From SZUA-309 sp965230005 (GTDB taxonomy: Bacteria; Pseudomonadota; Gammaproteobacteria; Pseudomonadales; Azotimanducaceae): DNA of 64,000 bases. Below are positions 45,141-53,408 of the stretch, one piece after another (within the stretch, counting starts at the first letter, position 1; every line of letters begins with the position of its first letter). The stretch spans positions 1,488,001 to 1,552,000 of the forward strand of contig OZ245934.1 of assembly GCA_965230005.1 (NCBI GenBank). The letters are read 5' to 3'. The notes below the pieces were generated by a model, which was not told the DNA's origin, did no database searches, and saw only the letters and a program-made list of their open reading frames with translations. Both the position numbers and the translations under genes were made by a program.

Positions 45141-45602
45141 ATGATTGTGGCCGCCCTCCAACACGCTGCTAGCACCGCGCTGAGCGTCGGCGCGCTGCTT
45201 GGCCTGGTCCTGTTTTCCGGGCCGTCTGTTGCGGATGGGAAAAGCTACCTCGAGGTCTCACCGCAGGGCCGGGCGGATCTCGAAGCTCTCATGACCACCC
45301 TCGAAGGCTACCTGGAGCAGGGTCTTCCCATGACCGACCCGGTGATCGTCATCCTCCACGGCAGCGAAGCGGACTCCTTCACGAGCCGCGGCTATGAACA
45401 GAATCGTCCGCTCATCGATCGCGCCGCGCGCCTCTCGGCCTACGAGCTGCTCGATGTGCGCATGTGCGAAACCTGGATGACGGAAAACGACGTCGAGCGG
45501 GACGATCTGCCCGCCTTCATCGAGACGGTGCCCTTCGCCCCGGAAGAGGTGCAGCGTCTGGAGGCCGAAGGCTATACCTCTGCAGCCGGCCTCAGAATCT
45601 GA
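45141..45602 (+). CDS. Exported DsrE-like protein
   Basis: Predicted 153-residue protein with an N-terminal signal (L-G-L-V-L-F-S-G-P-S-V-A-D). The mature part has D-P-V-I-V-I-L-H-G-S-E, a following N-R-P-L-I-D-R-A-A-R-L, the Cys in V-R-M-C-E-T-W-M, and P-F-A-P-E-E-V-Q-R-L near the end, the pattern of periplasmic DsrE/F-type sulfur-handling proteins. ATG 45141. Divergent from the MFS operon across about 120 bases; a TATACG box lies near 45122. The exact sulfur chemistry is not known. Confidence 0.8.
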   Translation: MIVAALQHAASTALSVGALLGLVLFSGPSVADGKSYLEVSPQGRADLEALMTTLEGYLEQGLPMTDPVIVILHGSEADSFTSRGYEQNRPLIDRAARLSAYELLDVRMCETWMTENDVERDDLPAFIETVPFAPEEVQRLEAEGYTSAAGLRI

Positions 45603-45605
45603 CTC

Positions 45606-46094
45606 CTAGCCTTCGATCTGCTTCAGACCGTACATCTCCAGGAGCGCCTGTTCAGGCGCCCGGGGGAGAAAGTTGATGGCATGCTTCATGCGGCCTTCCA
45701 GGAGCCGGTTGCTTTCCTGATCGTATTTCACGTGCAGGCGCACGAAGAGGTTCTCCCCCGCCTTGACGCGCGCCGGGAAGGACAGCTCTGGTCCGTCCCA
45801 TTTCGCCGCCTCGCTGGCCCCGGTCAGGGCCAGGTCGTAGGTGCCGGCCCCGAGCTCGAGCTCGATATAGTGCTTGTAGCGCAGTAAACCCACGGGCACG
45901 CCATTGAGACGAATCTCGGGCCTCTGCCCGGACTTTTCGCCCCAGGTCTGTTTCGGCCAGTACACGTAGATTTTGCCATTGCCAGGCTTTTTGACAGCTG
46001 TCGGTGTGTAGGGTGTCTTATTACTCTGACAGGCACCCAGGAGCAACGCCGAAAAGGCGAATAAAGCAATCATTTTCAGATAGTTAGACAACAT
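45606..46094 (-). CDS. DUF2846-type lipoprotein
   Basis: Predicted 162-residue lipoprotein. The signal sequence ends in the lipobox L-L-G-A-C. The mature part is beta-rich, starting G-K-I-Y-V-Y-W-P-K and containing I-R-L-N-G-V-P-V-G-L-L and G-E-N-L-F-V-R-L, as in DUF2846 proteins, which have no known function. ATG 46094 has AGGAG 5 bases upstream. Convergent with the DsrE-like gene with only three bases between stops. Probably anchored in the inner leaflet of the outer membrane. Confidence 0.8.
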   Translation of the reverse strand: MLSNYLKMIALFAFSALLLGACQSNKTPYTPTAVKKPGNGKIYVYWPKQTWGEKSGQRPEIRLNGVPVGLLRYKHYIELELGAGTYDLALTGASEAAKWDGPELSFPARVKAGENLFVRLHVKYDQESNRLLEGRMKHAINFLPRAPEQALLEMYGLKQIEG

Positions 46095-46212
46095 TCCACT
46101 CCTGTTTGCCGCCGGCCTCGGCAGCATGGTTTCTGGACTGTGTCGACCGGTTGCAGCACCGGCTTCCCCCTAAAGTAAACGCATGAAGTCGCCCACAGAG
46201 GAGCGTTCCATC

Positions 46213-46305
46213 ATGAGAAAGATCCGTAGTCATTTCGAAGTCAGTGAGTGGCCCCTGGTTATCCTGACCCTCTTCATCGCCGCCATGGTGAGCCAACTCG
46301 CCTGA
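46213..46305 (+). CDS. 30-residue single-helix membrane peptide
   Basis: A short gene: M-R-K-I-R-S-H-F-E-V-S-E-W-P then a hydrophobic helix of about 12 residues ending in Q-L-A. GAGGAG lies about 9 bases upstream of the ATG. The charge pattern (basic N terminus, one membrane helix) fits a small inner-membrane peptide. It is below usual gene-calling size, so conservation would be needed to confirm it. Neighbours are a DUF2846 lipoprotein and an AraC regulator. Confidence 0.5.
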   Translation: MRKIRSHFEVSEWPLVILTLFIAAMVSQLA

Positions 46306-46356
46306 TCGCTCCGCAGGCGTCCGTCGCCGCGGGCGCCCGAGCTAACACCCGCAGCG

Positions 46357-47355
46357 TCAGTCCAGAGCGCGCGTGCGAAACTCCGTCGGCGATTCATCGG
46401 TCCAGCGTTTGAAGGCACGGGCGAAGTTGCTCTGATCGGAGAAGCCGAGCAGAAACGCCACGTCCGTTACCGAAAAGCGCGACTGTCGCAGATACTCCTT
46501 CGCCAGCTGACCCCGCACCTCGTCGACGAGCGCGGAAAAGGTGTAGTCCCTATCCGAAAGACGTCGTGCCAGCGTACGCTCGCTCATGGCCAGTTCACTG
46601 GCCACTTCCCGGCGTGAGGGCTCGCCATCGGGCAGGTGGTCGATGATCGCCACCCGTGCCCGGGCCACGACATCCTTCTTGTCCATATTCGCGAGGTACT
46701 CGCGGGCAACCTCTTCGCTGGCCTGGGCCAGCGCCGGGTTATGCCGCGTGAGCTGCTCATCGACGCTGTCCGGCGTGAAGGTGATCTTGTCCAGGCTGGC
46801 GTTGTATTCCACCGGGCATTGAAAAAAGCGCGCCAGGTCGACGGCACAATTCGGCTCCGGCCGCATCATATGGATGCTCACCGCTTTGAAGTCCGGGTGC
46901 GTCAGATCCCTGCACATCTGGATGATCGCCGTGAACGCGGCATCGTCGCCATAGTCGATGCCCGGCGAAGGATCGATCTGCAGATGGAAGCCGTCGCCGT
47001 CTTCCATGAGGTCCATTTCCGCCGCCGTGGACAGCAGCCGCTGGTAGCGTACGAGCCGTTCCATGGCTTCGCGCAGGGTTGCACTCGCCAGCCAGGAATA
47101 GCCCACCGCATGCAGGTTGCTGGTGTGGAAGTTACGGCCAACGACAAAGCCGAAGCAGGGATCCTTGGTCAGCCGCACGGATTCTTCCCAGATCTCCTCC
47201 ATGGAGTCTTTGCTGATGCGCGCATCCGGGTTCTTGAAGGGCTCCGCCGGGAGTTCCAGAGACTCGAAGAGTTCTTTGGAATCGATCTGATAGGACTCGA
47301 GCGTTCGGGCGATGACTTCGGTGAGTGTCGCGATAGACGTGAAAGAGCGTGACAT
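46357..47355 (-). CDS. AraC-family transcriptional regulator
   Basis: Predicted 332-residue regulator. Residues about 1-210 are an AraC_binding_2/Arabinose-binding-like ligand domain (F-G-F-V-V-G-R-N, G-Y-S-W-L-A). The last 100 residues are a double helix-turn-helix: S-E-R-T-L-A-R-R-L-S-D-R in the first and S-V-T-D-V-A-F-L-L-G-F-S-D-Q-S-N-F in the second, with the closing F-K-R-W. ATG 47355. It is divergent from selD across about 180 bases, so it might control selD or itself; that is inference. Such regulators often sense small aromatic or lipid-like ligands. Confidence 0.9.
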   Translation of the reverse strand: MSRSFTSIATLTEVIARTLESYQIDSKELFESLELPAEPFKNPDARISKDSMEEIWEESVRLTKDPCFGFVVGRNFHTSNLHAVGYSWLASATLREAMERLVRYQRLLSTAAEMDLMEDGDGFHLQIDPSPGIDYGDDAAFTAIIQMCRDLTHPDFKAVSIHMMRPEPNCAVDLARFFQCPVEYNASLDKITFTPDSVDEQLTRHNPALAQASEEVAREYLANMDKKDVVARARVAIIDHLPDGEPSRREVASELAMSERTLARRLSDRDYTFSALVDEVRGQLAKEYLRQSRFSVTDVAFLLGFSDQSNFARAFKRWTDESPTEFRTRALD

Positions 47356-47442
47356 CCGCGGGGCAGATCCTCGGCAGTTGGGCGGTGAACAGCGTGCAAC
47401 TATACCGTTGTCAGCCCGCTCGGACACAGTCTCTGCCGAAGG

Positions 47443-47471
47443 CTGACCTGCCCGGAGCCCGCGCCTATACT
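47443..47471 (+). promoter_or_regulatory. Sigma-70-like promoter upstream of selD
   Basis: A -35 box CTGACC (47443-47448) and a -10 box TATACT (47466-47471) are 17 bases apart. Transcription would start near 47478, about 57 bases before the GTG start of selD. This supports a selD start downstream of 47478 rather than at the far-upstream ATG 47349, which would overlap the divergent regulator gene. Confidence 0.6.
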
Positions 47472-47534
47472 GCGAGCCTGCCGTCATCGGCCCCTCAGCG
47501 CTACCGCGAGAGGTTGTCCGGACGGCTATGCAAC

Positions 47535-48596
47535 GTGGAAACACTCGTGTTTGGTAAGAAGAAAACGCTGACCGGTCTATCCCGAACCTGCGGTTGAGCG
47601 GCGAAAATCAGCTCGGTCGAGTTGAACGCGCTGCTTGAGAGCCTGCCTTCGGGAACGGACGACAACCTCATCGTCGGTTACGACACCAACGACGATGCGG
47701 GCGTCTATCGCCTGTCGGAAACGGAAGCCGTGGTCGTGACCGCCGATTTCATCACTCCCCCCACGGACGATCCGGAGACCTTCGGACGCATCGCCGCGGC
47801 CAACGCCATCAGCGATGTCTACGCCATGGGCGGGCGGCCGATCACCTGCGTGAATCTGGTCGCTTTCCCCTCCAAGCAGCTACCGGCCAGCACCCTGGCG
47901 GGGATCATCCGCGGCGCCCAGGACAAAATCCGCGAAGCGGGTGCCGTGCTCGCAGGTGGCCACACCGTCGAAGACCCCGAGCCGAAGTTCGGCCTGGCGG
48001 TGACCGGCCTCGTGCACCCCGATGCGGTCTGGACCAACGCCGGTGCGCGGGCGGGAGATGCCCTCATCCTCACGAAGCCCGTCGGCAGCGGCGTGCTGCT
48101 CAACGCAAACCTCAAGGGCTGGGTCGAGGCGCAGGCCATGGCCGACTGTCTGGCGGTGCTCGAGACCCTCAATCGCCAGGCGGCGGAGATCGCCCGCGAC
48201 TTCACGATTCACGCTGCCACGGACGTCACCGGCTTCGGTCTCGCAGGGCACGCCATGGAAATGGCCGAAGGCGCGGGCCTGCGTTTCATTCTCGATCACG
48301 ACGCACTGCCGGTCCTTGCCGGTGCCCGGGCCATGTACGAGCGGGGAATGAGCACGGGCTCGAATGACAGCAACGAAGCCCTGGTACGAGACAAACTGAT
48401 CTTCGCCACCGACCTCAGCGCCACCGAACGGGCCCTCTACTACGATCCACAGACCAACGGCGGACTGCTCTTCGCGGTGGCGGAAAGCGACGCCGCACCG
48501 ATGCTGTCGGCTCTCACGAAGGGCGGCGTCGCCGCGGCCCGGGTGGGTACGGTCAATGGAGCGCCCGAGGAAGGCAGATTCCTCGAGATCCGTTGA
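47535..48596 (+). CDS. selD: Selenophosphate synthetase, itself a selenoprotein (in-frame TGA)
   Basis: A 353-residue frame with one internal TGA at 47595-47597. Read as Sec it gives T-C-G-U21-A-A-K24, placing Sec exactly at the catalytic Cys17/Lys20 position of E. coli SelD. Downstream sequence is typical SelD: N-D-D-A-G-V-Y, F-G-R-I-A-A-A-N-A-I-S-D-V-Y-A-M-G-G, L-A-G-G-H-T, A-T-D-V-T-G-F-G-L-A-G-H and D-P-Q-T-N-G-G-L. It makes selenophosphate from selenide and ATP in the cytosol. The start is uncertain (GTG 47535 or GTG 47547); no good ribosome-binding site is seen for either. Without the 5' segment before the TGA the protein would lack its catalytic residues. Confidence 0.92.
47609..47624 (+). 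promoter_or_regulatory. selD: SECIS-like hairpin in selD with GGTC loop
   Basis: CAGCTC pairs with GAGTTG over 6 bp (one G-T wobble) and encloses the loop GGTC, the same loop as in the E. coli fdhF SECIS that SelB recognises. The stem begins 11 nt after the UGA and the loop 17 nt after it. Both spacing and loop match the known bacterial element, making this the most convincing of the three hairpins. Confidence 0.75.
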
Positions 48597-48632
48597 GACC
48601 GGCAGACGATCTCAAACGGCTCTAACGCACGT

Positions 48633-48833
48633 CTACAGAGCTTCCACACGCGGCGCCGCGTGTCGGTCCTGCTGCGCCTGAATTCGCTCGTAGATTTCCT
48701 CGCGATGCACCGCGACGTTTTCCGGTGCATGCACGCCGATCCGTACCTGCGTGCCTTTGACGCCCAGGATCGTGACCGAGATATCGTCGCCGATCCTCAG
48801 CTTTTCCCCTACGCGCCGCGTGAGTATCAGCAT
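48633..48833 (-). CDS. csrA: CsrA, global post-transcriptional regulator
   Basis: Predicted 66-residue RNA-binding protein. The start M-L-I-L-T-R-R-V-G-E-K-L-R-I-G and the following G-V-K-G-T-Q-V-R-I-G-V-H-A-P are diagnostic of CsrA, which binds GGA motifs in mRNA leaders. The R-E-E-I-Y block and polar tail are normal. The ATG is 48833. It converges with selD, stops 36 bases apart, and is divergent from a winged-helix gene across an intergenic region that contains a heptanucleotide array. Confidence 0.96.
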   Translation of the reverse strand: MLILTRRVGEKLRIGDDISVTILGVKGTQVRIGVHAPENVAVHREEIYERIQAQQDRHAAPRVEAL

Positions 48834-48977
48834 TCCGCTGCGACCCCTGTTCCCCTGCGACGCCCTGATCATCCATTCGTCATTAACCATCGACAATGAA
48901 CATCCCAGATTGGGTGTATATTGAAATACTGCAAGGAAACACGCTGGGCAGTCATGCTGAAAGGCAGAAGGGCGAAA

Positions 48978-49082
48978 GCGCAAAGCACAAAGCGCAATGG
49001 GCAAAGGGCAAAGGGCAAAGGGCAAAGGGCAAAGGGCAAAGGGCAAAGGGCAAAGGGCAAAGGGCAAAGGGCAAAGGGCAGA
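48978..49082. repeat. Heptanucleotide tandem repeat (GGGCAAA) array
   Basis: Eleven perfect GGGCAAA units run from 48999 to 49075, preceded by three decayed units from 48978 and followed by a partial one. The array ends about 17 bases before the ATG of the duplicated winged-helix gene and starts about 145 bases upstream of the csrA ATG. Perfect short units of this number are prone to slippage. The array lies in the untranslated region between the two divergent genes, so copy number would change promoter or leader spacing, not a reading frame. Confidence 0.93.
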
Positions 49083-49098
49083 AAGGCCTAGGGCATAG

Positions 49099-49818
49099 AT
49101 GGATCTATACGATCGACTGATCGGCATTCTGGACCCCTATCTGGAAACCTACCCCGGCACGGTGAGTCTTCGGGGTGTGCAGACGGCCATACTGCTCCTG
49201 CAGGAAACGCTCTACGGTAAGGGGATCTCCGTCAGCGAGGTTCATCGTTTCTCAGGCGCACCGCTGGAAAGCGTGCGCCGGCACATGCATCAGCGCGAAG
49301 CGGGCGGTGAGCTGGTCGCCGAGCCGGATCCGCATGATGATCGCGTGCGCCTGTATCGCGTCGTCAATACGGAGCAGATGCTCGAACGACACAAGACCGT
49401 AGCAGCGGAAATTTACGCCTTGCGGCCGCCGAACCTGGCCGAGGATCCGCCACGACACTTCAGCCGCGCGACGACCGAAACCCTGATGGAGGTGCTGTCT
49501 CCCTACGGCAGCGCCTATCAGCACTCCATGCGCTTTCGGGGCTTCAAAACCGCCCTGCTCATCCAGCAGGCGACAACAACCGGCGAAGGGATCACCGCCA
49601 GCGACCTGGCCCGAAAAACCAACGCCCCACTGGAAACCGTCCGCCGGCACATGCTCAAACACACGGAGCTGGGGGATCTGACCATGCTTGAGGACCCGTC
49701 GGACGAACGTGCGCTGCGCGTGCGCGCTGCGCAGCCCGACGAGGTTGCCGAGCGTGCACGCGGCATCCTTGCGGGACTGGAAAGCATCGATTGGGGACCG
49801 CTCAGCCTCTGTGACTGA
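49099..49818 (+). CDS. Regulator-like protein with two tandem winged-helix domains
   Basis: Predicted 239-residue protein made of two similar halves. Each has R-G-V/F-Q/K-T-A-x-L-L-x-Q, then A-P-L-E-S/T-V-R-R-H-M and a basic or acidic wing, as in MarR-like winged helices, so the gene seems to come from an internal duplication. ATG 49099 is preceded in frame by TAG, which fixes the start. The upstream GGGCAAA array may supply an SD-like purine tract. Similar half-domains occur in the 58783 gene. DNA target unknown. Confidence 0.78.
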   Translation: MDLYDRLIGILDPYLETYPGTVSLRGVQTAILLLQETLYGKGISVSEVHRFSGAPLESVRRHMHQREAGGELVAEPDPHDDRVRLYRVVNTEQMLERHKTVAAEIYALRPPNLAEDPPRHFSRATTETLMEVLSPYGSAYQHSMRFRGFKTALLIQQATTTGEGITASDLARKTNAPLETVRRHMLKHTELGDLTMLEDPSDERALRVRAAQPDEVAERARGILAGLESIDWGPLSLCD

Positions 49819-49848
49819 ACAGACGGCAGGCGCTGGGCGTCGTTCCGG

Positions 49849-51378
49849 TCAGCCGGCCCGGCGGTCGTACACCACCACGCGATTGCGGCCGTTTTCCTTC
49901 GCCGCATAAACGGCTTCGTCGCTGAAGCGGATGAGTTCCTCGAGATCCTGAGGCCGCTCGGAAACCCCGGCAACGCCGATGCTGGCGGAGAGCGCCAGTT
50001 TTTTTACTGCGTCGCTGCGATATGGCGTGTCTTCGATCTCTTTACGAATCCGCTCGGCAATGCGCAGGGCGTCCATGGTGCCGCAACCGGGCAGGCCGAC
50101 GAGAAACTCTTCGCCGCCATAACGGCCGACGGAATCCGAGGGACGCAGCGCGCCCGCGATGATGCCCGCAATGTGCCGCAGGACCTTGTCGCCCACATCG
50201 TGACCGTAGCTGTCATTCACCTGTTTGAAGTGATCGACGTCGAGGAACAGCACAGACAACGGGTCGCCTTTCAGGCTTCGCTCGTAGTGCATTTCCAGCT
50301 CCTGGACGATCATGTAGCGGTTCGAAATGCCCGTGACGGGATCTTTCGTCGCCATCTGCTTGAGCTGCTGCTGCGTTTTGAACAGCGTTTCTTCCGCCTT
50401 GATGCGGCTGACCGTGTTCTGATGCGCGGCAATGAGCGTGCCGAAGGCGTTGAGCAGTGGCTTGATCTCTTCGGCCAGCTCCTCCGTGTAGCCGCCTCTG
50501 CGATTTGCCACGCCTGCCATACCAAGCAGCTTCGAACCGGAATAGATCGGCACACCCAGATAGCTCCTCAGCGGCGGATGCCCCTTCGGCAATCCCCCAC
50601 GACGGTGGTCGTCCGCCGGTTCGTTCGACACCACCCGCTGCCCCGAGCGGATGGTCACCCCGAAGAGCGTGTTCAGATTTGTGAACTCGAGCCCTTTCGC
50701 CACGTTCTCCCGATAGAACTTCCGGGTTTCGTGGTTCCAGGCGATGTTCGTAATGGCGTGTGTCTGCAAGTAAGGCAGATCGTCACGGTGTTTGATCTCG
50801 CCGATGAAGCCGTATTCGCTGTGCGTGACGTCGAGCAGATCTTCCAGTGCCGAGTCGAAGACCTCGCGGGTGGACATGCCCTCGTTGATCACGTTACCGA
50901 GGGCCTGATTCACCGCCCGCATGATCCGGTTGTTGAGTTCGAAGCGCGCTTCGTATTCCCGGCGCTCCGTGATGTCTCTTAACAGGCCAACGTACATGGT
51001 CTGATCGTTGATGTAAGCGGGGGTCACGGAGAGCTCTACCGGCACGAGCGTGCCATCCTTGTGGCGCGCGTTGACTTCCCGGCCAATCCCTATGATCCGA
51101 GCGTTACCTGATTCCTCATAGCGGGCGAGATAACCATCGTGGGCGTGCCGATCCTCGTCGGTCATGATGAGCGAGACGTTCTCGCCCAGGAGTTCTTCTT
51201 CGCTGTAACCGAGAATCGCTTCGACGGCGGGATTGGCGCGCATGATGCTGCCGCGGGCGTCGATGATGATGACACCATCAATCAGCGCATCGACGATGCG
51301 CCGGAATTCGGAGCGCGGCATCTGCACGCCAGTCGGTGGATTCGGGTCCACCGAACGTAATTCAGTCCTTCGGGTCAC
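49849..51378 (-). CDS. PAS-GAF-GGDEF diguanylate cyclase
   Basis: Predicted 509-residue signalling protein making cyclic di-GMP. An N-terminal PAS domain (I-V-D-A-L-I-D-G-V-I-I-I-D, then G-Y-S-E-E-E-L-L-G) is followed by a GAF domain (about residues 150-320) and a GGDEF domain with Y-G-G-E-E-F, an active signature. An R-P-S-D five residues before it is an intact inhibitory (I) site, so product feedback is likely. The GTG at 51378 with AGGGAGAGG upstream is preferred over ATG 51321, which has no such site. No membrane segment, so cytosolic sensing. Confidence 0.9.
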   Translation of the reverse strand: MTRRTELRSVDPNPPTGVQMPRSEFRRIVDALIDGVIIIDARGSIMRANPAVEAILGYSEEELLGENVSLIMTDEDRHAHDGYLARYEESGNARIIGIGREVNARHKDGTLVPVELSVTPAYINDQTMYVGLLRDITERREYEARFELNNRIMRAVNQALGNVINEGMSTREVFDSALEDLLDVTHSEYGFIGEIKHRDDLPYLQTHAITNIAWNHETRKFYRENVAKGLEFTNLNTLFGVTIRSGQRVVSNEPADDHRRGGLPKGHPPLRSYLGVPIYSGSKLLGMAGVANRRGGYTEELAEEIKPLLNAFGTLIAAHQNTVSRIKAEETLFKTQQQLKQMATKDPVTGISNRYMIVQELEMHYERSLKGDPLSVLFLDVDHFKQVNDSYGHDVGDKVLRHIAGIIAGALRPSDSVGRYGGEEFLVGLPGCGTMDALRIAERIRKEIEDTPYRSDAVKKLALSASIGVAGVSERPQDLEELIRFSDEAVYAAKENGRNRVVVYDRRAG

Positions 51379-51541
51379 GGGCCTCTCCCTGGATCGGCAG
51401 GCCATTTATCGGCGGATCCGGAACAATCTTTAGGCACCATGACGCCCGGGCGATGACCCTATGGCTTGTGGCCTGCGGCTTCGCCTGCCCCGGCGGCCGA
51501 GGTAGTATCGCGAGCCTTGGCTTCATTTCAGGGGAGAGAAC

Positions 51542-52417
51542 GTGGGCAGACTCGACGGCAAGCGGGCAATCATCACCGGCGGCAGCAGCGGCATCGGCGC
51601 GGCAACAGCGCGCAAGTTTGTTGCTGAAGGCGCCCGAGTACTGATCGCCGACATTCAGGACGACAAAGCGGAACAGCTCGCTGGTGAACTCGGCGACTCA
51701 GCCCTCGCGCTCGGCGTCGATGTCTGCAATGAAGCGGATATCGCCCGGATGGTGGCCACGGCTCAGGAAGCCTTCGGCGGTCTCGACGTCATCTTCAACA
51801 ATGCCGGCTTCGGCGGCGTCTCCGGCGACATCGAAGCGACGGACATGGGTGAGCCTTACCAGCGCACCGTAGACGCCATGTTGAAGGGTGTGGTCATGGG
51901 CATGAAGCATGCCGCGCCGATCATGAAGGCACAGGGTAGCGGGGTAATCCTCTCCACGGCCAGCGTGGCAGGCACTGGCGCCGGTTACGGGCCCCACGTC
52001 TACAGCGCCGTAAAGGCCGCCGTCATCAATCTGACCCGCAGCGTCGCCACAGAGCTCGGCCAGCACAACATTCGCGTCAACGCCATCTGCCCGGGCGGCA
52101 CAGCCACCCCGATCTTCGCCGGCCAGCTGGCCCTGGGGGGGAACCTCGACTATGCGGAAGCGGTGAAGCCACTCCTTGCGATGATGCAGCCCATTCCCCG
52201 CGCCGGCGAGCCGGAGGACATTGCCAACACCGCCTGTTTTCTCGCCAGCGAAGAAGCCAGCTTCATCACCGGTCAGGCGCTTGTCGTCGACGGTGGCCTC
52301 ACCGCCGGATCCTGGACCCATCCGGACCTTGGGCCCGGCACCCTCGACGTGCTCGCCAGCGCCTTCGGCCTCGAGAACTTCGATGAGATCGACGCCGTCT
52401 ACCATGCGAAGGAATGA
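51542..52417 (+). CDS. Short-chain dehydrogenase/reductase
   Basis: Predicted 291-residue SDR. Cofactor motif T-G-G-S-S-G-I-G, D-I-Q for NAD preference, N-N-A-G-F, catalytic Y-S-A-V-K, and a C-terminal V-V-D-G-G-L followed by about 40 extra residues. The start is a GTG with GGGGAGAG 5 bases upstream. The next gene (MoxR) starts four bases after its stop, so it may be co-transcribed with the Bat-like operon, although its function is unrelated. Substrate unknown. Confidence 0.88.
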   Translation: MGRLDGKRAIITGGSSGIGAATARKFVAEGARVLIADIQDDKAEQLAGELGDSALALGVDVCNEADIARMVATAQEAFGGLDVIFNNAGFGGVSGDIEATDMGEPYQRTVDAMLKGVVMGMKHAAPIMKAQGSGVILSTASVAGTGAGYGPHVYSAVKAAVINLTRSVATELGQHNIRVNAICPGGTATPIFAGQLALGGNLDYAEAVKPLLAMMQPIPRAGEPEDIANTACFLASEEASFITGQALVVDGGLTAGSWTHPDLGPGTLDVLASAFGLENFDEIDAVYHAKE

Positions 52418-52420
52418 GGC

Positions 52421-53401
52421 GTGAGTGCCCTCAACGCCATCAGAACCCTGACCGAACGCATGAACGAAGCCATTGTCGGCCAGCTTGCCGTGGTGGAGCG
52501 GATCGTCATCGGCCTGCTCGCCAACGGCAACCTGCTCGTGGAAGGGCTGCCGGGCCTGGCGAAAACGCGGGCCATCAAAGCCCTGGCCAAGAACGTGGAA
52601 GCAGACTTCAGCCGCATTCAGTTCACGCCGGACCTGCTGCCGGCAGACGTTACCGGCACTGAAGTTTTCTACCAGAAAGACGGTACCGGCGAGTTCCGTT
52701 TCGAGCCGGGGCCGATCTTCGCGAACATCGTGCTCGGCGATGAGATCAACCGGGCGCCGGCCAAGGTGCAGTCCGCCATGCTCGAGGCCATGGAAGAACG
52801 GCAGGTCACCGTCGCGGGCACCACGCACCGAATGCCCGAGCTGTTCATGGTCATGGCAACGCAGAATCCGGTCGAGCAGGAGGGCACCTATCCGCTACCG
52901 GAAGCACAGCTCGACCGTTTCCTCATGCACGTGAACATCGACTACCCCTCCGTCGAAGACGAAGTCGCCATCATCGAACTGGTTCGCGGCGAAGAGTCTG
53001 CAAGGCAGTCGCAGGAGCCGCGTGCTGCGAAAGCCGCTCCTGTGCCACAGCAGGTGATTTTCGATGCGCGAAGGGAAATCGCCGCCATCCAGACCACGCC
53101 CGCCGTGCTCCGCTACATGGCGGATCTGGTTTGGGCGACGCGCGATCCTGCAAAGCTCGATGGCGACCTCGACCGTTGGATTGACGTCGGCAGCAGCCCC
53201 CGGGCGTCACTGGCCCTGGACCGCTGCAGCCGTGCCCACGCCTGGCTTGCCGGACGCAGCTTCGTGGATCCGGAAGACGTGCGCGCCATCGCCCACGACG
53301 TGCTGCGGCACCGGCTGACGCTCTCCTACGAGGCCCAGGGCGACAGCGTCCGGGCCGATCAGGTCATCGACCGGCTCCTCGAGCAGGTCGCCCTGCCCTG
53401 A
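52421..53401 (+). CDS. MoxR-family AAA+ ATPase
   Basis: Predicted 326-residue AAA+ chaperone-like ATPase. Walker A is G-L-P-G-L-A-K-T, Walker B is V-L-G-D-E-I-N-R, followed by the typical M-E-E-R-Q-V-T and A-T-Q-N-P-V-E-Q-E-G-T-Y. GTG start. It opens a seven-gene operon with DUF58, DUF4381, two VWA proteins, a TPR protein and BatD. MoxR proteins usually assemble or mature the VWA partner complexes, often with metals. Cytosolic. Confidence 0.93.
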   Translation: MSALNAIRTLTERMNEAIVGQLAVVERIVIGLLANGNLLVEGLPGLAKTRAIKALAKNVEADFSRIQFTPDLLPADVTGTEVFYQKDGTGEFRFEPGPIFANIVLGDEINRAPAKVQSAMLEAMEERQVTVAGTTHRMPELFMVMATQNPVEQEGTYPLPEAQLDRFLMHVNIDYPSVEDEVAIIELVRGEESARQSQEPRAAKAAPVPQQVIFDARREIAAIQTTPAVLRYMADLVWATRDPAKLDGDLDRWIDVGSSPRASLALDRCSRAHAWLAGRSFVDPEDVRAIAHDVLRHRLTLSYEAQGDSVRADQVIDRLLEQVALP

Positions 53402-53408
53402 CGGTCGC

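Noticed and set aside
48896..49120. Phase-variable N-terminal extension of the winged-helix protein through the GGGCAAA array
   Set aside because: One extra unit would bring an upstream ATG into frame, but an in-frame TAG directly precedes ATG 49099, so no fusion can form.
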